Assembly: GCF_900106565.1 (NCBI RefSeq)
Contig: NZ_FNNJ01000008.1
Span: 62,001-126,000 of the forward strand
Length of the DNA: 64,000 nucleotides
Origin: Lutibacter oricola
GTDB taxonomy: Bacteria; Bacteroidota; Bacteroidia; Flavobacteriales; Flavobacteriaceae
Direction: 5' to 3'
The stretch's first letter is position 1. Each line of letters starts with the position of its first letter. Below, one piece after another: positions 17,401 to 26,457 of this stretch. The notes under the pieces were generated by a model. That model saw nothing but the letters and a program-made list of their open reading frames with translations. It was not told the origin of the DNA and searched no databases. Both the position numbers and the translations under genes were made by a program.

Positions 17401-20400
17401 TTATTGCTTATTTCCTTTAATTCTATATTTTAATTTGTTAACTAAGTAAAAACATACTGGTACAATAACTAAAGTTAAGAATGTAGCAAAGGTTAAACCA
17501 AATATAACTGTCCAAGCCAATGGCCCCCAGAAAATAACATTATCTCCACCTACATAAATTTTAGGATCGAATTCGCTAAATAATGAGAAGAAATCTATAT
17601 TTAATCCAATAGCTAGTGGTACTAAACCTAATACAGTTGTTATTGCCGTTAATAATACTGGTCGTAAACGAGATTTACCACCTTCAACAATTAAATTAAA
17701 TACAATTTCATTTCTTAATTGGTATGTTGCTGGTAATCCCATAGATTCCTTTTTTCTACTCAATAATAATTCTGTATAATCTAGTAGTACTACACCATTG
17801 TTTACTACAATTCCGGCAAGTGAAATAATACCTACCATTGTCATCATTATTACAAAGTTCATTTGAAAAATAACTAGGCCAAATAATACACCTATAAAGC
17901 TTAAGAAAATAGCTAGCATTATAATTAAAGGCTTAGAAATTGAGTTGAATTGGAAAATTAATAACAATAAAATAAATCCTAGCCCAGTTGCAAGTGCTCC
18001 CATTAAGAAGTTCATATTGTCTTCTTGTTCTTCCATTTGCCCAGTAAATTGAAATCTTACATCATTAGGCAGTTCATCAAAACCTTTTAGTTCTGCTTTT
18101 ACATTATTAACAACTTCGTTAGCGTTATAACCTGCTAATACACCAGAATATAATAATGCTACACGCTCTAAATCTATATGTTTAATAGCGCTAAATGAAG
18201 TAGTGTTTTCTTCTTTAACTAAAGCAGCAACTGGAATTTCTTTTATTTGTCCATCGACCATGTCTCTAAACGTAATCTTTTGGTTAAATAAAGAACTCTT
18301 ATTGTATTTGTTTTCTTCGTTAAAACGAACATTTATGTCGTAATCTTCTCCATCTTCTTTGTATACTCCAGCTTTTGCACCAAATAAAGCTCTACGCATT
18401 TGCATACCAACTTGGCTTGCAGAAATATTTAACTCTCCTGCTTTTTCTCTGTCTACATTAACTTGAATTCCTGGTTTGTCTTTGTTTACATCTATTTTTA
18501 ACTCTTCAACACCGGAGATTCCTTTTTTATTCAAGAAAATTCTCATTTTCTCGGCGGTCTGAATCAATTCATTATAGTCTTTACCAACTACTTCAATGTT
18601 AATAGGGTAACCAGCAGGCGGCCCATTGGCATCTTTTTCTACAGAGATTAATACCCCAGGATAGCCTTGAACAGCAGCTTGAACTTCTTTACGTAATTCC
18701 TCACTATCTTTTCCTCTTCTGTATTTAAATTCTCTAAGAGAAACGGTAATTTTACCTTTATGAGGCATTTCTGCTGAAGAACCACCATCGGTTTGCACAT
18801 TTCCTGCTCCTTCACCAACTTGAGAAACTGCAGAATCTACCATATAGTTATAACCAGTGTTATCTACATAATTTTCTAGTACTACGTATACATCTTGTTC
18901 AATTTTTTTGGTAATTTCATTAGTTTTAGCAATGTCAGTTCCTTCCGGATACTCTATGTAAACTATAATTTGATTCGGTTTGTTGTCTGGGAAAAATTCA
19001 ACTTTAGGTTGTGCAATTCCAACTACAATAAACGAAATAAATAATAAAGCAATAGTTCCAAATAAGAATACATATGGCATAAAACCACTTAAAGCAAATT
19101 TTAAAAATCTTCTATATCGAATTTCTAATTTTCTTAATATTACATTTTGAAAATAATCTGCAACTTTACTCAAAGCATATTTATAAACCCAAAGCATAAT
19201 ACTCATAAATACCATTAAGGTACCTAACGCTTTTATAGATCCTCCACTAATAAAAATTATTAGGCCTATAACAAATAAAATACCACTGTAAAGTATTAAT
19301 TGTTTTACATTTATTTCATCCTTTTCACCTTCATCTATTTTCATAAAATGAGAGGTTAAAACAGAGTTAAAAAACACAGCAACAAATAAAGATGAGCCAA
19401 GTACTACTGAAAGTGTAATTGGTAAAATCATCATAAACTGTCCCATTACACCTGGCCAAAATCCTAGCGGGGCAAACGCAGCTACTGTTGTTGCAGTAGA
19501 AATAATGATAGGGAAAGCAATTTCACCAATACCTTTTTTAGCGGCTTCAGTTCTGCTCATTCCTTCTTCATCCATTAAGCGATATACGTTTTCTACAACT
19601 ACAATACCATTATCTACCAGCATTCCTAGTCCCATTACCAATGCAAATAACACCATTGTGTTTAGGGTATAACCCATAAGGTTTAATATCATAAAAGACA
19701 TAAACATTGACATTGGAATTGCAAAACCTACAAATAAGGCGTTCCTAAACCCTAAAAAGAAGGTTAATACACCAACCACTAAAAGAATACCAAAAATAAT
19801 ATTGTTTACTAGGTCGTTAACTTGATTTAGTGTTTTTTCAGATGAATCGTTAGCAATTTCAATACTTACATCTGGAGGAATAATATTGCCTTGTTTAACA
19901 TTTGCTATTAATTCTTCAATTTGTTCAGCAGCACGAATCATGTTTTTTCCTGAACGTTTTTTAACCTCTAACATTACAACATTTTTACCTGTTGAACGTG
20001 CGTATGTTGTTTTTTCTTCTTCTTTGAATGAAACGTTAGCAATGTCTCTTAAATAAATTGCTCCATTTTCAGATTTTACTACAAAATCATATAATTCAAT
20101 TGGTTTTTCAATTTCACCAATTACACGAATAGTTCTTCTTTGCCCGCTTGCAATTAAGTTACCTGCCGAAACTGTTACATTACCACCAGAAATAGAGTTT
20201 AAAACGTCATCAAAACTCACTTTTGCAGCCATCATTTTATAAATGTCTACAGCAACTTCAACTTCTTTTTCTTGTGCACCACGAATATCTGCTTCTTTAA
20301 TTTGTGGGAAACGCTCAATTTCATCTTGCAAGTATTCTCCGTATTCTTTTAGCTTTTCAACAGGATAATCTCCTGAAATATTAATGTTAGAAATTGGAGT

Positions 20401-20850
20401 TTCTTCAGCAATATTTAAATCGAATACATCAGGTTCAATTTTAGCTTCGTTATAAGTTGGCCAGTCTTCACCAGCTTTTACGCCATCTACTTCATCTTTT
20501 ACTTTTTGAAGAGCTTGTTCAACGGTAATACTTTCGTCAAATTCAACAGTAATTATTGAATAATCTTCTTGAGAGGTTGAAGTAACTTCAACAACATTTG
20601 AAATGTTTTCTACTTCTTCTTCAAGCGGATCTGTAATCAGGCGCTCAATATCTTCGGCTGTGTTACCGGGATATATTGAACTTATATATATTTTGGTTTC
20701 CTTAACTTCAGGGAAATCTTCACGAGGCATTCCGTAATAAGCAGATAGTCCAACAAATAGAAATATACCTACAATTACGTAAATAACTGTTCTGTTATCT
20801 ATTGCCCATGATGATAAACCAAATTCTTTTTCTGTTTTGTTCTTTGCCAT
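17401..20850 (-). CDS. RND efflux permease (HAE1/AcrB type)
   Basis: An 1149-residue inner-membrane H+/drug antiporter. It has the RND layout: one N-terminal helix (about 21-40), a large periplasmic loop, helices 2-6, a second periplasmic loop and a C-terminal helix bundle. The helix-4 motif GLGMLVDNGIVVVENVYR keeps one proton-relay Asp (about 413) and has Asn where AcrB has the second Asp. It is longer than usual (about 1040). The extra length includes two additional hydrophobic segments at about residues 516-536 and 539-558, and an insert near residue 1090. It is the last gene of the TetR-TolC-MFP-RND operon; substrates are unknown. Confidence 0.93.
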   Translation of the reverse strand: MAKNKTEKEFGLSSWAIDNRTVIYVIVGIFLFVGLSAYYGMPREDFPEVKETKIYISSIYPGNTAEDIERLITDPLEEEVENISNVVEVTSTSQEDYSIITVEFDESITVEQALQKVKDEVDGVKAGEDWPTYNEAKIEPDVFDLNIAEETPISNINISGDYPVEKLKEYGEYLQDEIERFPQIKEADIRGAQEKEVEVAVDIYKMMAAKVSFDDVLNSISGGNVTVSAGNLIASGQRRTIRVIGEIEKPIELYDFVVKSENGAIYLRDIANVSFKEEEKTTYARSTGKNVVMLEVKKRSGKNMIRAAEQIEELIANVKQGNIIPPDVSIEIANDSSEKTLNQVNDLVNNIIFGILLVVGVLTFFLGFRNALFVGFAIPMSMFMSFMILNLMGYTLNTMVLFALVMGLGMLVDNGIVVVENVYRLMDEEGMSRTEAAKKGIGEIAFPIIISTATTVAAFAPLGFWPGVMGQFMMILPITLSVVLGSSLFVAVFFNSVLTSHFMKIDEGEKDEINVKQLILYSGILFVIGLIIFISGGSIKALGTLMVFMSIMLWVYKYALSKVADYFQNVILRKLEIRYRRFLKFALSGFMPYVFLFGTIALLFISFIVVGIAQPKVEFFPDNKPNQIIVYIEYPEGTDIAKTNEITKKIEQDVYVVLENYVDNTGYNYMVDSAVSQVGEGAGNVQTDGGSSAEMPHKGKITVSLREFKYRRGKDSEELRKEVQAAVQGYPGVLISVEKDANGPPAGYPINIEVVGKDYNELIQTAEKMRIFLNKKGISGVEELKIDVNKDKPGIQVNVDREKAGELNISASQVGMQMRRALFGAKAGVYKEDGEDYDINVRFNEENKYNKSSLFNQKITFRDMVDGQIKEIPVAALVKEENTTSFSAIKHIDLERVALLYSGVLAGYNANEVVNNVKAELKGFDELPNDVRFQFTGQMEEQEDNMNFLMGALATGLGFILLLLIFQFNSISKPLIIMLAIFLSFIGVLFGLVIFQMNFVIMMTMVGIISLAGIVVNNGVVLLDYTELLLSRKKESMGLPATYQLRNEIVFNLIVEGGKSRLRPVLLTAITTVLGLVPLAIGLNIDFFSLFSEFDPKIYVGGDNVIFWGPLAWTVIFGLTFATFLTLVIVPVCFYLVNKLKYRIKGNKQ

Positions 20851-20858
20851 TGGTTTGG

Positions 20859-22034
20859 TTACTTGATATTAATTAATTGTCCGTCTTTAATTGATCTTGC
20901 TCCTTCAATAACTATTTTATCTCCCTTTACAAGACCTTTAGTTACCTCAATATAATCTCCTAAAGATTTATCTGTTTCAATAATAGCTTTTTTTGCTATT
21001 GTTTTACCATCTTTTTCGATTGCAACGTAAACATATTCCTGTCCATTTCCATTCTCAGAAATAATACTTAACGGAATTAAAAATGCTTTTTCATTGTTGT
21101 AGTCGTTTACACTAATTTTTGAAGTTAAATTAGGTTTAATCATTCCGTTTTTATTTGGAACAGCAACTTCTACGGTAAATGAACGATTATTTGGATTAAT
21201 AAAATTACTAACCTGTCTAATTTCACTTTCTATAGTTTCACCCAGCATTGGTAAATTTACTTTGGCAAGAGTTCCTTTTTTAACACTTTTCAGGTATTTT
21301 TCAGGAACTTCTGCTTGTACATACATGCTGTTTAAGTTTACAATTCTAAATAATTGAGAACCAGCGGCTACAATTGATCCTTGATCTGTAATTATATTGT
21401 CAATAGTTCCAGAAAAAGGAGCTCTAACGCTTGTTTTTGCAAGTTGTGCTTTTGTTTGATTTAAAGCATTAATTGCAGATTTTGCATTAGTTTCTGCTTG
21501 TAAATATTGAATTTCGGAACCTATTTTTTGTTCCCATAATTTCTTTTGACGATCAAAAGTAGTTTGGGCTAAATCTGCTTGAGCTTGTAATTGAGCAACT
21601 TGTTGGTTTAAACCACCATCATCAATTTTTGCCAAGGTTTGTCCTTTAGAAACACGTTGACCTTCTTTAACAAAAATACGGCTTAATGTTCCATTATATT
21701 CAGAAAGAATAACAACATTTTGTTTTGTTTTAACGTTACCTTGAAATTCTACATAATGTTTAAATAAAGTATCTTTAACACTTATAGCTGTTACGTCAAA
21801 TGCTTTTGTAATAGTGTCTAATTTTTCTAGCGCTAAGTTTATTCTTTCTAATTTTGTTCTTAATTCAGAATAATCTGTAGTAATTGCTTTTTTAGCTTCT
21901 TTTAAGCCTGCTAAATCTTTACTTTCTATTAAAGTTTCAATTTTGTTAGTGTCTATTTTTACTTTTTCGCCACCTCCACAGCTGCTTAAAACTACAGCGA
22001 GTGTAATTAGTAGTATGTTTAATTTAGTTCTCAT
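20859..22034 (-). CDS. RND efflux periplasmic adaptor (membrane fusion) lipoprotein
   Basis: A 391-residue adaptor that bridges the permease and the outer-membrane channel. The signal peptide ends LSSC (Cys19), so it is lipid-anchored. An N-terminal coiled coil (about 25-80) precedes the lipoyl half GTLSRIFVKEGQRVSKGQTLAKID. A short alpha-hairpin covers about 145-200, and the second lipoyl half is TSVRAPFSGTIDNIITDQGS. Beta-barrel and membrane-proximal domains follow. It is 8 bp from the permease gene and 17 bp from the TolC gene, on the same strand. Confidence 0.93.
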   Translation of the reverse strand: MRTKLNILLITLAVVLSSCGGGEKVKIDTNKIETLIESKDLAGLKEAKKAITTDYSELRTKLERINLALEKLDTITKAFDVTAISVKDTLFKHYVEFQGNVKTKQNVVILSEYNGTLSRIFVKEGQRVSKGQTLAKIDDGGLNQQVAQLQAQADLAQTTFDRQKKLWEQKIGSEIQYLQAETNAKSAINALNQTKAQLAKTSVRAPFSGTIDNIITDQGSIVAAGSQLFRIVNLNSMYVQAEVPEKYLKSVKKGTLAKVNLPMLGETIESEIRQVSNFINPNNRSFTVEVAVPNKNGMIKPNLTSKISVNDYNNEKAFLIPLSIISENGNGQEYVYVAIEKDGKTIAKKAIIETDKSLGDYIEVTKGLVKGDKIVIEGARSIKDGQLINIK

Positions 22035-22051
22035 TTTCTTTTTATGTTTTG

Positions 22052-23392
22052 TTAGTTTAATGGCTTGTTTAGTGCGTTATCTAATGTTGCTTTACTAGCT
22101 ATTACATTTAGCATAGCTTGTAAATAATTTTGTTGCATTGAATATAATTGACGTTGAGCTTCAGCTAGTTCAAAACTACTTGAAATTCCTTCAACATACT
22201 TTATTTGTTGCTTTTTCTCAATGCGATTAGCTAAAGCTAAATTTTGTTTTGAAGTTTCTAATTCTTCAATATTAAAATTATACTCTGTTTTAGCAGATTC
22301 TAGGTTTAGCATTAAGTTTTGCTGAGTTTGTGTTAGATTAGTTTTCGCTTTATCTAATTCAATTTTTGCTTGCTGAGTGCTAGCACTTCTTCCTAGGCTA
22401 CTAAAAATAGGTACGTTTAGGCTTACTCCAAATAAAGAAGAATCAAACCATTGTTGTTCTTTTTTTAGAAAGTCAAAATTTTGACCATATCCAGCGTAAC
22501 CAAAGTTTACAAAAGCTGAAAGTGAAGGCAGTGCTTTACTTTGTTCTAGTTTTACTAATAATTCGTTTGAACGCTCTGTGTTTTTAGCTATTTTATAATC
22601 TATATGATCTTCTATATTGAAGCTTTGAGCAAGAAAATCGTATTCAGAAGATTTTTGTGCTAAATCATTTAATTTATCGGTTAAAGTAGTATTAGTTTTA
22701 ATGTCTATACCTAACGTAATGTTAAGCATTTGATAAGCCAATTTTGTTAATCTTACAGTTCTAGATAAGTTACTTTTTATTGAGGCCAATGTAATTTTTA
22801 ATTGTTCAACATCTTCTTCTTCAGTAAAACCATTTTTATACATTTCATTGGTTTCATTTAAAGTTTTTTCAACAGAAATAATGTTGTTTTTTAAAATTTC
22901 GATACTTTCTTCACTTAATAAAACATTTCCGTAGGCATTAATTACAGCTTCACGAATACTTAATTCAGTTTTTTCTAATGAATTTTCTGAGATTTGTAAG
23001 TAAACCTTTGCCGATTGAAGACCTACAATGTACGAACCATCAAAAATTAATTGGTTTAATGTTGCCGTTGCTGAAATGTTTTGTTTAGTACCAAAGGCAA
23101 CTTCGGAAAATTCACCTTCTACACCTCCAAAAAATTCAGCAGGAATTAGTGATACTTGTTGTTTTATCCAGTTTTGATAATCAACTGTAGCGCTAATTTG
23201 TGGTAAACCTATAGTTGTAGTTTCCCATTTTTGTTTTTTAGCAATATCTATATCTCTATTTGCATTAATAGCAGAATAACTATTTTTTAATGCATAATCT
23301 ATTGCTTGTTCAAGAGATAACGAAATGCTTTCTTGAGCATTTATTATCAAACTTGCTAGCAAAGCAAAAGTTATTGTGAGTGTTTTTTTCAT
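22052..23392 (-). CDS. TolC-family outer-membrane channel
   Basis: A 446-residue outer-membrane efflux protein. A Sec signal peptide ends at INAQ (residue 19). Two OEP-type halves follow: ISLSLEQAIDYALKNSYSAINANRDIDIAKKQKW opens the first, and the second ends with long helical heptads (KTNLTQTQQNLMLNLESAKTEYNF) leading to GISSSFELAEAQRQLYSMQQNYLQA. It forms the exit duct for the adjacent RND pump. It lies between the TetR regulator (2-bp gap) and the adaptor gene. Confidence 0.93.
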   Translation of the reverse strand: MKKTLTITFALLASLIINAQESISLSLEQAIDYALKNSYSAINANRDIDIAKKQKWETTTIGLPQISATVDYQNWIKQQVSLIPAEFFGGVEGEFSEVAFGTKQNISATATLNQLIFDGSYIVGLQSAKVYLQISENSLEKTELSIREAVINAYGNVLLSEESIEILKNNIISVEKTLNETNEMYKNGFTEEEDVEQLKITLASIKSNLSRTVRLTKLAYQMLNITLGIDIKTNTTLTDKLNDLAQKSSEYDFLAQSFNIEDHIDYKIAKNTERSNELLVKLEQSKALPSLSAFVNFGYAGYGQNFDFLKKEQQWFDSSLFGVSLNVPIFSSLGRSASTQQAKIELDKAKTNLTQTQQNLMLNLESAKTEYNFNIEELETSKQNLALANRIEKKQQIKYVEGISSSFELAEAQRQLYSMQQNYLQAMLNVIASKATLDNALNKPLN

Positions 23393-23394
23393 TA

Positions 23395-24003
23395 TTAATT
23401 GTTGTTTAATTTGGCTAATTGTTTTTCTAATTCTTTAATTCCTTTTGGGGTTGAGATTGCTCTCGTGTAAAATTCTAGCACGTCTATTTCTAATTGATTA
23501 ATTGTGTTTTTTTTGTAAGTGAATAAATTGTCATCGTGTACACTAAAAATAAGGGCAAAGTAAAATCTTGAGACTACAGATTTTTTAATGTTTTTACGGT
23601 ATAAACCTTCATTAATACCGTTTTCAATATTTCGTACAATGCAAGCTTGAAATTCTTCAAACTCTTTAACCATTACCTTATCATAAGTTTTTGGGTAATA
23701 TTTTTTTAACTGAAACATTGGGGATTCATCCGAAGTTTGAAGTAAATCTTTAAATATTTTTTTTACTTCAAAGTTTTCCTCTATGGCATTGTGTCCAATA
23801 GCGCAAATACAATTAATTTTCTCTAAACATTTTTCGTGAAAGCTAATAATTGCTTGGTCAACTAAATCTTCTTTATTTTTAAAGTGTTTGTACAGTGTTT
23901 TTTTAGATATGCCTAAATCGTTGGCAATGTCATCCATAGTAACACTTTTAAAGCCGAATTTTAAAAAAATTTCACCTGTTTTATCTAATATTGTTTCTTT
24001 CAT
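23395..24003 (-). CDS. TetR/AcrR family transcriptional regulator of the efflux operon
   Basis: A 202-residue regulator using ATG 24003. A longer frame from 24042 would start upstream of the predicted transcription start and adds 13 residues unlike the family. The N-terminal DNA-binding domain carries SVTMDDIANDLGISKKTLYKHFKNKEDLVDQ (about 20-50), the standard TetR helix-turn-helix. The C-terminal ligand domain is helical and divergent, so the inducer cannot be predicted. It is the first gene of the operon, and the promoter upstream contains a perfect inverted repeat, so autoregulation is likely. Confidence 0.92.
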   Translation of the reverse strand: MKETILDKTGEIFLKFGFKSVTMDDIANDLGISKKTLYKHFKNKEDLVDQAIISFHEKCLEKINCICAIGHNAIEENFEVKKIFKDLLQTSDESPMFQLKKYYPKTYDKVMVKEFEEFQACIVRNIENGINEGLYRKNIKKSVVSRFYFALIFSVHDDNLFTYKKNTINQLEIDVLEFYTRAISTPKGIKELEKQLAKLNNN

Positions 24004-24031
24004 GTATTCTTTTTCTGAAAAAATTTGGAGG

Positions 24032-24074
24032 CAAATGTACAAAAGGAAACTTTAGAAACAAAAAAAGTTTCCTT
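24032..24074 (-). promoter_or_regulatory. Promoter and probable TetR operator of the efflux operon
   Basis: On the minus strand there is a TTTG, 19 nt, then TACATTTG (24032-24039), a good Bacteroidota -33/-7 pair. An 11-bp perfect inverted repeat, AAGGAAACTTT (24043-24053) and AAAGTTTCCTT (24064-24074) with a 10-nt spacer, covers the -33 element and the spacer. A repressor bound there would block polymerase. Confidence 0.72.
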
Positions 24075-24157
24075 AGTTTTAACATTTTAATAACATTATA
24101 AAGTTTAATTAAAATAATATTATTGAAAAATGTATTTTTACCGCAAAATTAAATTAG

Positions 24158-25126
24158 ATGACTTTAGAGGGGTATAAAGAAGCATTTCTTGAATATTTAA
24201 ATGAGAAGGTAGTTTTAAAGCAACCAAAAAACTTATACGAACCAATTATATATATATTAGGAATAGGGGGTAAGCGATTGCGACCTGTTTTAACTTTAAT
24301 GATTTGTGATTTGTTTGGTGGAGATTCAAAAAAATCTTTTGATGCTGCTTTAGCGGTTGAAGTGTTTCATAATTTTACATTAGTACATGATGATATTATG
24401 GATAGTGCACCTATTAGAAGAGGTAAAGAAACTGTGCATAAAAAATGGGATGAAAACACAGGGATACTTTCTGGTGATGCTATGATGATTATTGCTTACC
24501 AGTGTTTTGAAAGCTACGACGTTCATTTATATAAAAAATTATTAAAGGTTTTTAATAAAACTGCTCTTGAAGTTTGTGAAGGTCAACAATTAGACGTTGA
24601 TTTTGAAAGTAGAAATGATGTTTCTATAGACGAATATTTGACAATGATAACCAATAAAACATCGGTTTTAATAGCAGCTGCTATGCAAATGGGAGCAATA
24701 ATTTCGAATGTAGATGATGAGCAAGCAGAAGCAATTTATAACTTTGGTTTAAACCTAGGAATTGCCTTTCAATTACAAGATGATTATTTAGATACTTTTG
24801 GAAATGCTGAAACTTTTGGAAAACAAATAGGAGGTGATATTTTAGAGAATAAGAAAACTTACCTATACTTAAAAGCATTACAAGTTAGCAGTGAAAGTGA
24901 TGCTAAAAACTTAGTCGAATTGTATAATTCAAACATTACTAATGCTGAAAAGGTAAAACATGTAACTCAAATTTTTGAAAACAATAATATTGGAGGTTTA
25001 ACTAAACAAGCCATCCAGAATTATACAGATAAGGCATTTAAAGATCTTGAAAAGCTTAAAATATCTGATAAGAATAAGAATATTTTAAAAGAGTTTGGTT
25101 TAGGTTTAATGAAGCGATCGATATAA
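24158..25126 (+). CDS. Polyprenyl diphosphate synthase family protein
   Basis: A 322-residue all-helical trans-prenyltransferase. The first aspartate-rich motif is LVHDDIMDSAPIRRG (about residues 78-92) and the second is FQLQDDYLDTFG (about 205-216); both keep the Mg2+-diphosphate-binding DDxxD pattern. IGGKRLRPVLTL precedes them. It condenses isopentenyl diphosphate with an allylic primer in the cytosol. Chain length (farnesyl, geranylgeranyl or longer) cannot be fixed by eye, though geranylgeranyl for carotenoid or quinone supply is typical of this flavobacterial group. The stop overlaps the next ATG by one base. Confidence 0.93.
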   Translation: MTLEGYKEAFLEYLNEKVVLKQPKNLYEPIIYILGIGGKRLRPVLTLMICDLFGGDSKKSFDAALAVEVFHNFTLVHDDIMDSAPIRRGKETVHKKWDENTGILSGDAMMIIAYQCFESYDVHLYKKLLKVFNKTALEVCEGQQLDVDFESRNDVSIDEYLTMITNKTSVLIAAAMQMGAIISNVDDEQAEAIYNFGLNLGIAFQLQDDYLDTFGNAETFGKQIGGDILENKKTYLYLKALQVSSESDAKNLVELYNSNITNAEKVKHVTQIFENNNIGGLTKQAIQNYTDKAFKDLEKLKISDKNKNILKEFGLGLMKRSI

Positions 25127-25470
25127 TGTTTCTTCAACAAAATGCTTTAGCAGTTGTTAATGCCATTATTAAAGAGGATTTATACTTAAAATTAATAGCG
25201 CAATTAAATAAAGATTTTTACTTAGCAAATATTGATTTTTCTTTTTCTGAAGAAAATAATGTTGAACCTTTTATTGTTAAGCTGCAAGAAAAAATTTCGA
25301 ACTTGTTTTATAATAATTACGATTCTTATTTGAATTTAATATATCGTATAGATGTTTCTGAAAAAGAAATGTTGAGGGTTAATGGTAATTCAGAAACTTT
25401 TATTACCCAAATAACACTGTTAATTTTAAAAAGAGAAGCACAAAAAGTTTGGTTTAAAAGTAAATTCTAA
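25126..25470 (+). CDS. Small conserved protein of unknown function
   Basis: A 114-residue protein without a signal peptide or membrane helix. It is rich in Leu, Asn, Glu and Lys and probably mixed alpha/beta. I recognise no domain. Its start overlaps the stop of the prenyl synthase (TAATG), so it is translationally coupled to that enzyme. Its 3' end overlaps the convergent barrel gene by 17 bases. Coupling makes it a real gene, perhaps functionally tied to the synthase, but nothing in the sequence says how. Confidence 0.72.
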   Translation: MFLQQNALAVVNAIIKEDLYLKLIAQLNKDFYLANIDFSFSEENNVEPFIVKLQEKISNLFYNNYDSYLNLIYRIDVSEKEMLRVNGNSETFITQITLLILKREAQKVWFKSKF

Positions 25471-25972
25471 ACACAGGGCTTAATGCTGATGAGTATATTA
25501 AATTCTCATTTTTATCAAATAGTAAGTCGTAGCGTAAGCCTACGGCCATTCTACCTGTTACATATTCTGCTCCAAGGTAAAATGCATCTTGCCAGGTAGG
25601 TGAATTATTGGTATATCTAAATTTTTGATTAATGTTTAATTTTTCAAACTCTAATGATACCTGAAATTTTTGAATAGGTTTGTATAGCGCTAAAACACTA
25701 CCTCCAATTAAATTAGTAGTAGATTGTATAGAAGATTTATTTTTAACATAAACATATGTAAAACTAAGACCTGCACTAAATTCATCTGAAAAATTATAAA
25801 TAGCACTTGGAGAAATAGCTAAAGTTGAGTAATTACTGCCAAAACCAATGTTAAAACCACCTCCAAATTGTACATTGTCAATAAATTTTTTTGGTTCGGA
25901 TTTGCTATTTTGTGCATTAATTCCAAAATTAATTGAAATAATAAGTGCTAGTAAGTGTATAGTTTTGTGCAT
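25454..25972 (-). CDS. Small outer-membrane beta-barrel protein
   Basis: A 172-residue protein with a Sec signal peptide ending at GINAQ (residue 21). The mature part is a series of amphipathic strands (FGGGFNIGFGSNYSTLAISPSAIY, AGLSFTYVYVK, GGSVLALYKPIQKFQVSLEFEKL, FYLGAEYVTGRMAVGLRYDLLF) ending in the outer-membrane signature SPVFRIYF with a C-terminal aromatic residue. This is an OmpW/porin-like eight-strand barrel. Relatives in databases are sometimes mislabelled alpha-ketoglutarate decarboxylase. Its function is unknown. It is a single gene. Confidence 0.8.
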   Translation of the reverse strand: MHKTIHLLALIISINFGINAQNSKSEPKKFIDNVQFGGGFNIGFGSNYSTLAISPSAIYNFSDEFSAGLSFTYVYVKNKSSIQSTTNLIGGSVLALYKPIQKFQVSLEFEKLNINQKFRYTNNSPTWQDAFYLGAEYVTGRMAVGLRYDLLFDKNENLIYSSALSPVFRIYF

Positions 25973-26029
25973 TTTAAAAATTTTAAGCTAAAATAATATT
26001 TATTTTATAAACTTTTTTTTGAAATAAAA

Positions 26030-26060
26030 TTGTGCGTAAATTAAATATGTGTTACTTTTG
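26030..26060 (+). promoter_or_regulatory. Promoter of the tRNA (CAT)
   Basis: A TTG at 26030-26032, 20 nt, then TACTTTTG at 26053-26060, both matching Bacteroidota consensus. Transcription would begin a few bases before the tRNA. Confidence 0.65.
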
Positions 26061-26073
26061 CACTCAGATTTTA

Positions 26074-26147
26074 GGTCTCATAGCTCAGCTGGTTAGAGCA
26101 CCTGACTCATAATCAGGGGGTCCAAGGTTCGAGCCCTTGTGGGACCA
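26074..26147 (+). tRNA. tRNA with anticodon CAT (elongator Met or lysidine-modified Ile)
   Basis: Acceptor GGTCTCA pairs with TGGGACC (one G-T wobble), and the discriminator base is A. The D arm is AGCTCAGCTGGTTAGAGC. The anticodon stem CCTGA/TCAGG encloses CTCATAA with anticodon CAT. The T arm carries GGTTCGAGCC. The 3' CCA is not encoded. The sequence lacks initiator features (no unpaired first base pair), so it is elongator Met or the Ile tRNA that needs lysidine at position 34; the two cannot be told apart by eye. A terminator follows at 26162. Confidence 0.95.
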
Positions 26148-26161
26148 CGTCGTAAAATCGT

Positions 26162-26196
26162 AAGGCCTTGTAAACGTTAAGTTTGCAAGGCTTTTT
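26162..26196 (+). terminator. Intrinsic terminator of the tRNA transcript
   Basis: GCCTTGTAAAC pairs with GTTTGCAAGGC (one wobble) around a 5-nt loop. The stem is extended by A-T pairs and is followed by TTTTT. Confidence 0.88.
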
Positions 26197-26390
26197 AAAT
26201 TTAAGAAGGATAGTAAAAGTAAGTTTTAATAGTGAATTCAATATTTAAAAAAGGGATGAAATTTAAGAGTTTTTCATTTTAATATTCTCATATTATTTAG
26301 TTTTTAAATAATTGAAAGATAGTATAATAGGTTGGCTTAAGTTAATATTTGTATTTTTTTTGTAGTTGAGATGGCATATGTTGTAGAATG

Positions 26391-26420
26391 TTGTTTGTTA
26401 AAAAAAAACTACTATATTTG
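26391..26420 (+). promoter_or_regulatory. Promoter of the PID-CTERM-like gene
   Basis: A TTG at 26391-26393, 19 nt, then TATATTTG at 26413-26420. It predicts a start near 26425 and a leader of 30-45 nt to the ATG at 26458 or 26470. Confidence 0.62.
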
Positions 26421-26457
26421 TAATGTATTTACAAAGTGTATATACAGCCCCTTGAAA

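Larger units (their letters stand above)
26148..26457. other. Intergenic region of about 310 bp
   Basis: It contains the tRNA terminator (26162-26196), then about 190 bp of very A/T-rich sequence without a supportable gene, then the promoter of the small PID-CTERM-like gene (26391-26420). The open frame that begins at 26371 is not coding before 26458, because the promoter lies inside it. Confidence 0.6.

Noticed and set aside
24003-24042. Longer N terminus of the TetR gene from 24042
   Set aside because: It begins upstream of the predicted transcription start and adds residues unlike TetR proteins; ATG 24003 is preferred.
26371-26457. Longer N terminus of the PID-CTERM-like gene
   Set aside because: It contains the promoter (26391-26420) and lacks a signal peptide; ATG 26458 or 26470 fits.
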